NCBI GenBank assembly: GCA_003990955.1
Contig: BIFV01000003.1
Span: 49,292-113,291 of the forward strand
DNA: 64,000 bases
Reading direction: 5' to 3'
DNA from: Sporomusaceae bacterium FL31
GTDB lineage: Bacteria; Bacillota; Negativicutes; DSM-1736; Dendrosporobacteraceae
Below, piece by piece: positions 48,578 to 55,520 of this stretch. The notes under the pieces are model-generated. The model was given only the letters and a program-made list of their open reading frames with translations, made no database searches and was not told the origin of the DNA. Position 1 is the first letter of the stretch; every line of letters begins with the position of its first letter. A program made the position numbers and the translations under genes.

Positions 48578-48888
48578 CTTGTAAAGTATTTGAACTTGTT
48601 GGATGAATACATAGATATTGGTGTATTTTACGTAATTTCGCTATGAAATATACTGGATATTTATCACGATTGGTCATGCTGCTTGATCGTCTTTTTAAAT
48701 CTTTGCTTTAAATGAGGCATTTTCAATTGATTTTGGAACAGGTTATAAAATTATGGTTGTTTATGGTGACGGATCACAATGAGACTAAAGTCTATCAGTG
48801 ATTTTACATTAATCTTTAGATTAATAAGGCTGCAGGAATTTTATTCCTTTTGCCGAAGGTGGTATAAAAAAGCAAAGGGGTGTTGGAA
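48578..48888. other. AT-rich intergenic region with short inverted repeats
   Basis: Just over 300 bases with no supported ORF. The first ~35 bases repeat, in decayed form, the sequence after the second thioredoxin terminator. Near the 3' end are three short inverted repeats: GACT/AGTC around 48783-48792, an 18-base interrupted palindrome ATTAATCT-TT-AGATTAAT (48808-48825), and AGGAAT/ATTCCT around 48835-48849. These lie just upstream of the unrecognised 139-residue gene and may be its control region. No firm promoter is visible. Confidence 0.4.
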
Positions 48889-49308
48889 TTGAAACTAGAA
48901 GATATATCGTTTTTTAGCGATCTTCCAGAGTGGGTACAACATAGACTTTTGATGGTAGCCTGCAATATTGGCGGTAGTAGTTTTAATTTTTATATCGAGA
49001 GTTTAACAATACATCCTACTAACTATTCACGGCACGCCGGAGTGGCATACTTTTTAACAGCAAAAGAACTAATAAAAGTAGATTTGAAAGTAGAGTCAAT
49101 AACCAGTGAAAAGACAAAATTATCTAGCATAATCAATGTTTCTCACCATATATCAGTGCCGCTTGCAGATTCATTTACAAGTAACGATGTAAAAGTGCAA
49201 CTGACAAGTCTTGTCTTTTCTAATGCTGATAGTATAACTATTGATCCTCCTAAGTTTGATCTTCCGGAAAATATTGAGTTATATAAACAGCTGGTTAATA
49301 AACTATAA
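48889..49308 (+). CDS. Hypothetical 139-residue protein
   Basis: I do not recognise this protein. It is soluble, with no signal peptide or membrane segment, and appears beta-rich with alternating hydrophobic residues (KVDLKVESITSEKTKLSSIINVSHHISVPL). It has one Cys and ends with a short helix (ELYKQLVNKL). AAAGGGG (48875-48881) supports TTG 48889. It is a single-gene unit with its own terminator. It sits between the intact thioredoxin and its decayed copy, so it may have arrived or been duplicated with that rearrangement. Confidence 0.65.
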   Translation: MKLEDISFFSDLPEWVQHRLLMVACNIGGSSFNFYIESLTIHPTNYSRHAGVAYFLTAKELIKVDLKVESITSEKTKLSSIINVSHHISVPLADSFTSNDVKVQLTSLVFSNADSITIDPPKFDLPENIELYKQLVNKL

Positions 49309-49327
49309 ATTGAGAAGTGTATGATTT

Positions 49328-49356
49328 GAGCGTTTCTTTAAGAAACGCTCTTTTTA
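49328..49356 (+). terminator. Terminator after the 139-residue gene
   Basis: GAGCGTTTC (49328-49336) and GAAACGCTC (49342-49350), 9 bp with a TTTAA loop, then TTTTTATG. Confidence 0.88.
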
Positions 49357-49450
49357 TGTTTAAAAGTCTTTGTTATTGTGCGAAATATTCAAAAAATAGT
49401 TTATATCGGATGTTAGATGTAAATAATAAGATTAAAAACTTGAGGCGGCT

Positions 49451-50014
49451 ATGTTATATACAGTAACCATTAACCCATCTGAAATTGAACTGCAAAAGAT
49501 GTTGACTCATTTGCGTATTACAAGTTGGATTGAGGAAGATTTATTTCATATAAGATGGTGGTTTCTTTTATTTGTATTTCTTTTCTTTATATTTATTTGG
49601 TGGAAAATGGTCGATAAAGCTCGGCTGCAGGAAATAAGTTTGTATTTGCTGATAACGACCCTAGTCTGTCTTGGATTGGATGAATATGGCGAAGAACTTA
49701 CTTTATGGTATTATCCGGTAGATATTATGCCCATATTTCCACCCTTAACAGCAGTTGACTTGGCTTCGTTACCAATCATTTATTCGCTTATTTATCAACG
49801 CTATAAACCATGGAAAGAGTTTATACTAGCTACTATTATAATGGCAGCAATATTTGCGTTTATTCTTGAACCAGTTTTGGTTTTAGGAAAATTTTATGCA
49901 TTACATAAATGGAAATATTATTATAGTTTCCCTATTTATATCATCATGGCAATGGGGATTAAGTGGATCGTGGAAAAAATAAATCTAATTACTGAGCGTT
50001 CTAAAAATCGATGA
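49451..50014 (+). CDS. CBO0543-type multi-pass membrane protein
   Basis: A 187-residue integral membrane protein of the type annotated as CBO0543 family in Clostridia and Bacilli; function unknown. About five helices: WWFLLFVFLFFIFIWW (~36-51), ISLYLLITTLVCLGL (~62-77), LTAVDLASLPIIYSLIY, FILATIIMAAIFAFILEPVLVL and YYYSFPIYIIMAMGIKWIVEKI. Family features visible are WKMVDKARLQEI, LDEYGEELTLWYYP, and KWKYYYSFPIY near the end. A GAGGCGG site precedes ATG. It is followed directly by the thioredoxin remnant. Confidence 0.78.
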   Translation: MLYTVTINPSEIELQKMLTHLRITSWIEEDLFHIRWWFLLFVFLFFIFIWWKMVDKARLQEISLYLLITTLVCLGLDEYGEELTLWYYPVDIMPIFPPLTAVDLASLPIIYSLIYQRYKPWKEFILATIIMAAIFAFILEPVLVLGKFYALHKWKYYYSFPIYIIMAMGIKWIVEKINLITERSKNR

Positions 50015-50015
50015 T

Positions 50016-50115
50016 CCCAATAACTTTAGCATAGGGAGCGATTGATGGGGAACTGGGCGAAAATAATAGTAGAATTTTGCTTAAAGCATCTCTTGTAGCG
50101 AAAAACATCACACAT
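50016..50115 (+). pseudogene. Decayed 3' fragment of a thioredoxin gene
   Basis: The DNA here aligns with the last third of trxA (48443-48541). In the matching frame it reads P-I-T-L-A-stop, then IDGEL, ENN, LLKASLVAK and ITHKK, degraded from the thioredoxin PTVLLYIDGEQVEKIVGFLPKAALLAKITTHI. There is an in-frame stop, no active site and no start, so it is not functional. The match continues through a terminator and ~30 bases beyond, ending near 50182. It lies directly after the CBO0543-type gene and ahead of feoB. Confidence 0.8.
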
Positions 50116-50151
50116 AAAAAAGTGCGTATCGGGTAACCGATACGCACTTTT
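50116..50151 (+). terminator. Terminator copy 2, after the thioredoxin remnant
   Basis: AAAAGTGCGTATCGG (50118-50132) pairs with CCGATACGCACTTTT (50137-50151). The T-A pair of copy 1 next to the core has changed to G-C/C-G on both arms, keeping the stem intact, so it may still end the CBO0543-type transcript. Confidence 0.85.
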
Positions 50152-50225
50152 GCTGATACATATTTAAACTTGCAGATGAATAGAACGTAAGTATAAAAGA
50201 CGAGGTTATGATTAGGGGGGGTATC

Positions 50226-52154
50226 ATGTCTACTGTCGTACTTGTTGGAAATCCAAATGTAGGGAAAAGCGTAATTTTCAATTATCTAACAGGAACTTAT
50301 GCAACAGTCTCTAACTATCCAGGTACCACAGTGGATATTCTTTGTGGGAAAGCAAGGATTGGCAATCAAATATATGAAGTCATCGATACACCGGGATTGT
50401 ACTCGCTGATACCATTAACTGAAGAAGAAAAGGTCACTCGAATGTTACTAAGCCAAAAAAAATCTGATGTTGTTATCCATGTGATAGATACAAAAAATAT
50501 TCGCAGAATGCTAACAATAACTTTGCAGTTACTGGAAGCTGGGCTTCCAGTAATTCTAGACTTAAATATAATTGATGAAGCAAAACGTGCTGGAGTCATC
50601 ATTAATTCAGTATTGCTGTCTGAGGTTTTGGCTATACCTGTTATCGAAACATCAGCAGTCAAGAATATCGGATTAGAAGATCTTAAAAAAGCAATAAGAA
50701 ACTACACAAATAAAAAAACAATCCCGATCCAATACTCTAAGGATATCGAAGATGCAATTCATTCAATTAGTTGTAAATTAACAAAAGGATATGGTTTAGA
50801 TACAAGAATGATAGCGCTGCTTTTATTGGCGAACGATCATATGGTTCACGAGCAAGTGGTAAAGGAAGAGACATATCCGCTTATTATGAAAGAAATCTCA
50901 TTCCTTCAGAATAAATATTCATCGCATTTAAATTATGTAATAGCACAACAGCGCCAAGCTGCAATTGATAATATCCTGAAAATTGTCATGGTTAGCTGCA
51001 AACAAAGGCAAGGGGATATTTTTGAGAAGTTAGGTCGCTATGCCCGTGAACCAATTACTGGAATACCCATATTATGTATTGTATTGTATTTTGGTCTTTA
51101 TCAAATTGTGGGGAAATTCGGTGCCGGATTCCTCGTCGACTATATTGATAAAGAAATTTTTGCACATCTGATTACACCTTGGGTAATCTATTATACGCAG
51201 CACTATGTTGATGTGGGGTGGATGCAATCGTTAATAGTTGGCGAGTATGGTATTTTTACACTGGGTGTTCGCTATGCCATGGTTATTGTTCTTCCTATTG
51301 TTGGTACATTTTTTCTTGTTTTCGCACTATTGGAAGACGCCGGATATTTACCGCGATTGGCTATGTTGGTTGACAGCCTGTTTAAATATTTTGGCTTAAA
51401 TGGGCGAGCCATTATTCCAATTACTTTAGGAACGGGTTGTGGAACAATGGCTGTTATGGTTACTAGGACTTTGGAGACTAAGCGAGAAAGAATATTAGCA
51501 ACTTTTCTATTAGCACTAACCATTCCCTGTTCTGCGCAGTTAGGGGTCATCTTATCATTGCTATCGCATAATAGTATTGCGTTAGGGATATGGTCATGTT
51601 ATATAACCTTTATGTTTATAATCGTCGGATGGGGAAGTGCGAAGCTATTACCTGGCGCTCGTAGTAATTTTTATATTGAAATTCCACCATTAAGATTACC
51701 TATGGCAAAAAATATTATCAAAAAGGCTTGGTTTCGTATGTATTGGTATTTTATTGAAATCCTGCCAGTTTTTATTTTTACCAGCCTAGTCATGTGGTTG
51801 CTTGATTACTACAATTTGTTGAAGGTATTCATTGCGATGATAGATCCTTTAATGGCAAGGTTAGGCCTGCCTTATGAGATAACACCTGCTTTTCTATTGG
51901 GATTTTTCAGACGCGACTATGGGGCCGCAGGTCTATATGATCTAAGCAGTCGTGGGCTTTTATCAGATAATCAGCTTCTAGTAGCAGCTATAACATTAAC
52001 ATTATTTGTTCCTTGTATAGCGCAGCTCGCTGTCATGATTAAAGAGCGCGGGTTTCTTTTATCCATAATGATGCTCCTGCTTATTGCCGGTCTGGCTTTT
52101 GCTTCTGGTTGGTTTGTTCATCAACTATTAACCTTTTATTCGATTGCATTGTAA
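50226..52154 (+). CDS. feoB: FeoB, ferrous iron transporter
   Basis: Fe(II) uptake protein with a cytoplasmic G domain and membrane pore. G1 is GNPNVGKS (8-15), G2/G3 are SNYPGTTV and DTPGLYSL, and G4 is NIID in LDLNIIDEA. Two gate regions follow: GTGCGTMAVMVTRTLETKRERILATFLLALTIPCSAQLGVIL and LFVPCIAQLAVMIKERG, the Cys-containing variant found in Firmicutes. AGGGGGG supports ATG 50226. 642 residues. feoA follows instead of preceding it. Confidence 0.95.
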   Translation: MSTVVLVGNPNVGKSVIFNYLTGTYATVSNYPGTTVDILCGKARIGNQIYEVIDTPGLYSLIPLTEEEKVTRMLLSQKKSDVVIHVIDTKNIRRMLTITLQLLEAGLPVILDLNIIDEAKRAGVIINSVLLSEVLAIPVIETSAVKNIGLEDLKKAIRNYTNKKTIPIQYSKDIEDAIHSISCKLTKGYGLDTRMIALLLLANDHMVHEQVVKEETYPLIMKEISFLQNKYSSHLNYVIAQQRQAAIDNILKIVMVSCKQRQGDIFEKLGRYAREPITGIPILCIVLYFGLYQIVGKFGAGFLVDYIDKEIFAHLITPWVIYYTQHYVDVGWMQSLIVGEYGIFTLGVRYAMVIVLPIVGTFFLVFALLEDAGYLPRLAMLVDSLFKYFGLNGRAIIPITLGTGCGTMAVMVTRTLETKRERILATFLLALTIPCSAQLGVILSLLSHNSIALGIWSCYITFMFIIVGWGSAKLLPGARSNFYIEIPPLRLPMAKNIIKKAWFRMYWYFIEILPVFIFTSLVMWLLDYYNLLKVFIAMIDPLMARLGLPYEITPAFLLGFFRRDYGAAGLYDLSSRGLLSDNQLLVAAITLTLFVPCIAQLAVMIKERGFLLSIMMLLLIAGLAFASGWFVHQLLTFYSIAL

Positions 52155-52172
52155 AGCGGGGAGGTAATTAAA

Positions 52173-52406
52173 TTGAATGAGATCATATCATTAGTAACAT
52201 GCAGGCCAGGCGAAAAGATGAGAATAGCTGAATTAAAAACAACTGATGATAAAATATTGCAAAAGCTGGCTGTTTTTGGAATACTGCCAGGTGGTGAAAT
52301 TAGCGTCTTACAATCGCGTCCTGCATATGTTCTTCAGGTAGAATATACTCAATTAGCGATCGATCATCTTCTGGCCAGCACGATTTATGGTTGTAAGGTG
52401 AAGTAA
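52173..52406 (+). CDS. feoA: FeoA, ferrous iron transport accessory protein
   Basis: Small SH3-like FeoA domain that supports FeoB. LVTCRPGEKMRIAELKTTDDKILQKLAVFGILPGGEISVLQSRPAYVLQVEYTQLAIDHLLASTIYGCKV fits the family (LxxLGLxPGxxIxVLqr pattern). 77 residues; TTG start after GGGGAGG. Order feoB-feoA is inverted from the common feoA-feoB. Confidence 0.9.
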   Translation: MNEIISLVTCRPGEKMRIAELKTTDDKILQKLAVFGILPGGEISVLQSRPAYVLQVEYTQLAIDHLLASTIYGCKVK

Positions 52407-52446
52407 CGGCTGTAGATATTAGATCTATGCTCTCGAATAGTAAATG

Positions 52447-52478
52447 AAAAAACCAGGGGATAAATCCCCTGGTTTTGA
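52447..52478. terminator. Bidirectional terminator between feoA and the DUF1858 gene
   Basis: AAAACCAGGGGA (52449-52460) and TCCCCTGGTTTT (52465-52476), 12 bp with a TAAA loop, A-rich on the left and T-rich on the right. It lies between two convergent genes and works for both strands. Confidence 0.88.
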
Positions 52479-52712
52479 TTATTTATCGCAACCGCAGCCG
52501 CAACCGCAGCCTGATTCGCCTTTTACAGCTTTATTTAAATCCGTGATAAGGGCTTCGATATCGATACCATGGGCGGAAGCGCCTTGTTCAACGTTTTCAA
52601 AACGCGCAGCTGAACAACCTAAGCACCCCATGCCAAATTTGCGGAATACATCGACCGTTTGCGGATATTTTTGTACAATTTCAATAATGCTCATATCTTT
52701 AGTGATACTCAT
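52479..52712 (-). CDS. DUF1858 / hybrid-cluster-associated redox disulfide protein
   Basis: A 77-residue protein: MSITKDMSIIEIVQKYPQTVDVFRKFGMGCLGCSAARFENVEQGASAHGIDIEALITDLNKA is the DUF1858 (TIGR03980-like) domain with the redox pair Cys30-Cys33 in MGCLGC. The tail GESGCGCGCGCDK carries four extra Cys alternating with Gly, a possible metal site. Family members are linked to redox chemistry near hybrid cluster protein; exact role not known. AGGAGGG lies upstream on the minus strand. It is the only minus-strand gene in the window and has its own promoter and terminator. Confidence 0.9.
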   Translation of the reverse strand: MSITKDMSIIEIVQKYPQTVDVFRKFGMGCLGCSAARFENVEQGASAHGIDIEALITDLNKAVKGESGCGCGCGCDK

Positions 52713-52757
52713 AAATTAACCCTCCTAATTATTGTGGAATATGTTGGAACTTAAGTA

Positions 52758-52786
52758 ATTATAGCATAATTGTGGCTTTTTGTCAT
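52758..52786 (-). promoter_or_regulatory. Sigma-A promoter of the DUF1858 gene
   Basis: Reading the minus strand: ATGACA (complement of 52781-52786), 17 bases, then TATAAT (complement of 52758-52763), with an extended TGC just before the -10. It lies 46 bases upstream of the ATG, correctly oriented. Confidence 0.78.
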
Positions 52787-52954
52787 TTGAATTCAACATT
52801 CGCAAGAGGCTGGGCTCAAGCTAACAAGGGGCGTTATAATGCATATTTTAGACTATCACTATTTTAACCTATCTATAAATCGGTTATACTTAAGTTTAAA
52901 ATGGATCATAAGGGCAAAACATTCTATGATCGTGTTTCGGGAGGAGTTTAGCAA

Positions 52955-53410
52955 ATGCCGCTTCAGCGTGTACAGTTATTTTTAGCACAATATCCTGATC
53001 TTAAAGTTATCTTATTTGATAGTTGTACTCATACTTCAGAAATGGCTGCCGCAACTTTAGGGGTTGCAGTTGGCCAAATTGCCAAAACTCTGGTGTTTAT
53101 AGCAGATGGAAATCCATTGCTTATTGTGACGTGCGGGGATAAGCGAGTTGATAGCAAAAAGATGGCTAAGGCTCTAAATGTACGAAAAGTAAAGTTTGCT
53201 AATGCTGAAACTGTTCAGGAAGTGACCGGTTTTGCACCAGGGGGAGTATCGCCAATCGGCCTATTAAATGTTATTCCTATTTATTTAGATATAAGTCTAT
53301 TTCAATATCAAACAGTATATACGGCTGCTGGAACTGCGAATTCGTCTTTGCCTGTTGATCCTAAGCAGTTGCTCACGATAACGTCAGGAACTGTAATCGA
53401 TGTGTGTTGA
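52955..53410 (+). CDS. YbaK/EbsC family aminoacyl-tRNA deacylase
   Basis: Stand-alone editing-domain protein, probably hydrolysing mischarged tRNA (Cys-tRNA-Pro or Ala-tRNA-Pro in known members). The motifs are TLGVAVGQIAKTLVF, IVTCGDKRVDSKKMAKALNVRKVKFANAETVQEVTGFAPGGVSPIGL and LDISLFQYQTVYTAAGTANSSLPVDPKQLL. 151 residues. A GGGAGGAG site precedes the ATG. The same fold is inserted within ProS earlier in the window. Substrate cannot be fixed from sequence. Confidence 0.9.
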   Translation: MPLQRVQLFLAQYPDLKVILFDSCTHTSEMAAATLGVAVGQIAKTLVFIADGNPLLIVTCGDKRVDSKKMAKALNVRKVKFANAETVQEVTGFAPGGVSPIGLLNVIPIYLDISLFQYQTVYTAAGTANSSLPVDPKQLLTITSGTVIDVC

Positions 53411-53440
53411 GTTAGTTTGTTAATATGTCCTAAAAGTGAA

Positions 53441-53456
53441 CAGGACTATAGTCCTG
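53441..53456. repeat. Perfect 16-bp palindrome
   Basis: CAGGACTATAGTCCTG is exactly self-complementary. It lies between the YbaK-like stop and the terminator at 53494, so it could be a regulator site or a cruciform; no loop means it is a poor RNA hairpin. Nothing identifies a binding protein. Confidence 0.45.
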
Positions 53457-53493
53457 ACTGAATAGGATTGATATCTTAATTTACAGAAATATT

Positions 53494-53526
53494 AAAATCC
53501 TTCATATTTTGTGAAGGATTTTTATG
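53494..53526 (+). terminator. Terminator before the dcw cluster
   Basis: AAAATCCTTCA (53494-53504) pairs with TGAAGGATTTTT (53512-53523) around a 7-base loop; the T tail continues with TATGTTTTTT. It isolates the YbaK-like gene from mraZ. Confidence 0.87.
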
Positions 53527-53551
53527 TTTTTTCCAGAAGATACTATTAAAA

Positions 53552-53576
53552 GTGGTGTATTGTGGTGTATTGTGGT
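53552..53576 (+). promoter_or_regulatory. MraZ-type direct repeats upstream of mraZ
   Basis: GTGGT occurs three times at exact 10-base spacing: 53552-53556, 53562-53566 and 53572-53576, each followed by G/A and TATT or CGTA. MraZ in other bacteria represses its own dcw operon by binding three or four short TGG-containing direct repeats with about 10-base period. The match in spacing and place is seen; function is inferred. Confidence 0.65.
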
Positions 53577-53606
53577 ACGTAAATTGTGTTTGGTGGTGTG
53601 ATGGCC

Positions 53607-54038
53607 ATGTTGATGGGGGAATATCTACATACTATCGATAATAAAGGCCGCATTATACTACCTGCTAAGCTGCGGGATGAGTTAGGCGCAAGTTTTATTT
53701 TGACCAAAGGCTTAGATAATTGTTTATTTGTATACAGCAAAGAAGAATGGGCTATTCTAGAAAATAAGTTGAAACAATTACCCTTAGCAAAGCCAGAAGC
53801 AAGAGCTTTTGTAAGATTCTTTTTTGCTGGCGCAGCTGAGGCCGAATGTGATAAACAAGGTAGAGTTTTACTACCAGTCAATCTTCGTGAATATGCGAAA
53901 TTAGATAAAGATGTTGTTGTTATCGGCGTATCAAACAGAGTGGAACTATGGAGTAAGGATGCGTGGGATAAATATAATGAGGAAGTAAGCCCTGCAGTAA
54001 CCCAGATTGCTGAAGAACTCGCAAATTTGGGAATATAG
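53607..54038 (+). CDS. mraZ: MraZ, transcriptional regulator of the dcw cluster
   Basis: Ring-forming AbrB/SpoVT-fold repressor. Both DXXXR repeats are present: [20 protein letters not shown] and [45 protein letters not shown] 53607 ([10 protein letters not shown]) fits the family and follows a GGTGGTG site; in-frame starts at 53586 and 53601 are less likely. 143 residues. First gene of the wall/division operon. Confidence 0.95.
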   Translation: MLMGEYLHTIDNKGRIILPAKLRDELGASFILTKGLDNCLFVYSKEEWAILENKLKQLPLAKPEARAFVRFFFAGAAEAECDKQGRVLLPVNLREYAKLDKDVVVIGVSNRVELWSKDAWDKYNEEVSPAVTQIAEELANLGI

Positions 54039-54067
54039 CAACTCAATTATAGTTTGAGGTGAATTTT

Positions 54068-55000
54068 GTGGAATTTCATCATGTCAGCGTACTTATGGAA
54101 GAAGCAGTAGCTGCATTGATTACAAACCCGGATGGGATTTATATTGACTGCACTCTAGGCGGGAGTGGTCATGCGAGGCGTATTGTCGATCAACTAAGTT
54201 CGAAGGGGCGCTTTATTGGCATTGACCAAGACCCGGCTGCCATAACAGTTGGCAAGGAAAGATTATCAGGTGCTGCTTGCCAAGTTGATATCATCAACAA
54301 TAATTTTAGTAATATTACTCAGATTTTAGCTGAGCTTAATATTGACTTTGTGGATGGTATATTATTTGATTTAGGAGTTTCATCCCATCAGTTGGATGTT
54401 GCCGAACGTGGTTTTTCTTATATGCAGGATGCGCCTTTGGATATGAGAATGAATCCGCATAGTGATTTTTCAGCATTTGATGTTGTTAATCGGTATAGTG
54501 AAGAACAATTGACTAATATTATTTACGAATATGGAGAAGAACGCTGGGCTAAAAGAATTGCTAAATTGATTGTAGAAACTCGGCAAACCCAAGAGATTAC
54601 TACGACTGGGCAGCTTGTAGATGCAATAAAGCGGGCAATACCAGCGGCAGCTAGAAGAGAGGGGCCTCATCCTGCCAAAAGGACTTTCCAGGCTATTCGT
54701 ATCGAAGTAAATAACGAATTGGGTATGCTGCGTGATGTTTTTATCAGTGCTAGCAACCATCTAAAGCCAGGCGGACGATTGTGCATCATTACGTTTCATT
54801 CGCTTGAAGACCGTATAGCAAAACAAACCATACAGTCTCTTGCAAAGGCCTGCATTTGTCCACCCAAAATGCCAGTCTGTATTTGTCAAAATAAAGCAAA
54901 GCTAAAAGCACTTGGCAAGCCGATTTTACCGTCGGATAGTGAAGTAAATGATAATCCTCGTGCTCGTAGTGCGAAATTGCGAATTGCCGAAAAGTTGTAA
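54068..55000 (+). CDS. rsmH: RsmH (MraW), 16S rRNA (cytosine-1402-N4)-methyltransferase
   Basis: Methylates C1402 in the ribosomal P site. The SAM motif is GIYIDCTLGGSGHARRIVD, followed by GRFIGIDQDPAAI and DGILFDLGVSSHQLDVAERGFSYMQDAPLDMRMN, with HPAKRTFQAIRIEVNNEL and ITFHSLEDRIAK later. GAGGTGA supports GTG 54068 (EFHHVSVLM). 310 residues. Confidence 0.96.
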   Translation: MEFHHVSVLMEEAVAALITNPDGIYIDCTLGGSGHARRIVDQLSSKGRFIGIDQDPAAITVGKERLSGAACQVDIINNNFSNITQILAELNIDFVDGILFDLGVSSHQLDVAERGFSYMQDAPLDMRMNPHSDFSAFDVVNRYSEEQLTNIIYEYGEERWAKRIAKLIVETRQTQEITTTGQLVDAIKRAIPAAARREGPHPAKRTFQAIRIEVNNELGMLRDVFISASNHLKPGGRLCIITFHSLEDRIAKQTIQSLAKACICPPKMPVCICQNKAKLKALGKPILPSDSEVNDNPRARSAKLRIAEKL

Positions 55001-55041
55001 TGCGTTGTATATGTTCTAATTTCTTTGAGGGGGAAATACAC

Positions 55042-55497
55042 ATGTTAGTAAGTAGAAAGCAAGAATGGGATGTTTATCAAGAAGAGCTCGCCCCTGCAAT
55101 TCCCACTAGCAAGCCAAGTGTAGATACTGCTTTGCGCGCAAAGTGTCTGACGGTAGTTGTTTTACTTGCTATCATTGCGATGTTTATTACAATTAGAAGT
55201 GAAGCAATTATAAGAGCTGGTTACGATTTGGTTCAGTTTAAAGCTCAGTTAATTAAAGCAGAAAAAGAAAATGAACTTTTACGCTTGGATATAGCTAAGT
55301 TAAAATCCCCTCAACGAATTCAATCCATCGCAACGACTGAATTAGGTATGGTTGTACCTCCAACTATTTACTGTGCTGCAAATAGTGAAAAGACTACTCC
55401 AAGTAATCCTGTTGAGAATACAGGGGATCAGAGCCTATGGGGCAGCCTGAAGAATGCATTAAAGGCTGGGAAAGCGGAGGCCAGTAAAGGATATTAA
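55042..55497 (+). CDS. ftsL: FtsL-like divisome protein
   Basis: Bitopic septum protein between rsmH and the PBP gene. It has a short cytoplasmic N terminus, one membrane helix at ~38-55 (LTVVVLLAIIAMFITI) and an extracytoplasmic coiled coil (AQLIKAEKENELLRLDIAKLKSPQRIQSIATTELGMVVPP) with the FtsL-type LKSPQRIQSIATTELGM end. Then comes a low-complexity tail. ATG 55042 follows GAGGGGG. 151 residues. Weak primary conservation; the call leans on layout and position. Confidence 0.85.
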   Translation: MLVSRKQEWDVYQEELAPAIPTSKPSVDTALRAKCLTVVVLLAIIAMFITIRSEAIIRAGYDLVQFKAQLIKAEKENELLRLDIAKLKSPQRIQSIATTELGMVVPPTIYCAANSEKTTPSNPVENTGDQSLWGSLKNALKAGKAEASKGY

Positions 55498-55520
55498 ATA
55501 TTAATATGGGGGAGATGCTA

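Noticed and set aside
52444..52719. + strand frame with repeated Gln-Pro, opposite the DUF1858 gene
   Set aside because: It is the complement of the Gly-Cys tail of the minus-strand gene, starts inside the terminator and has no ribosome site.
53546..54046. Antisense frame of about 165 codons opposite mraZ
   Set aside because: Complement of a well-conserved gene; composition is typical of an antisense shadow.
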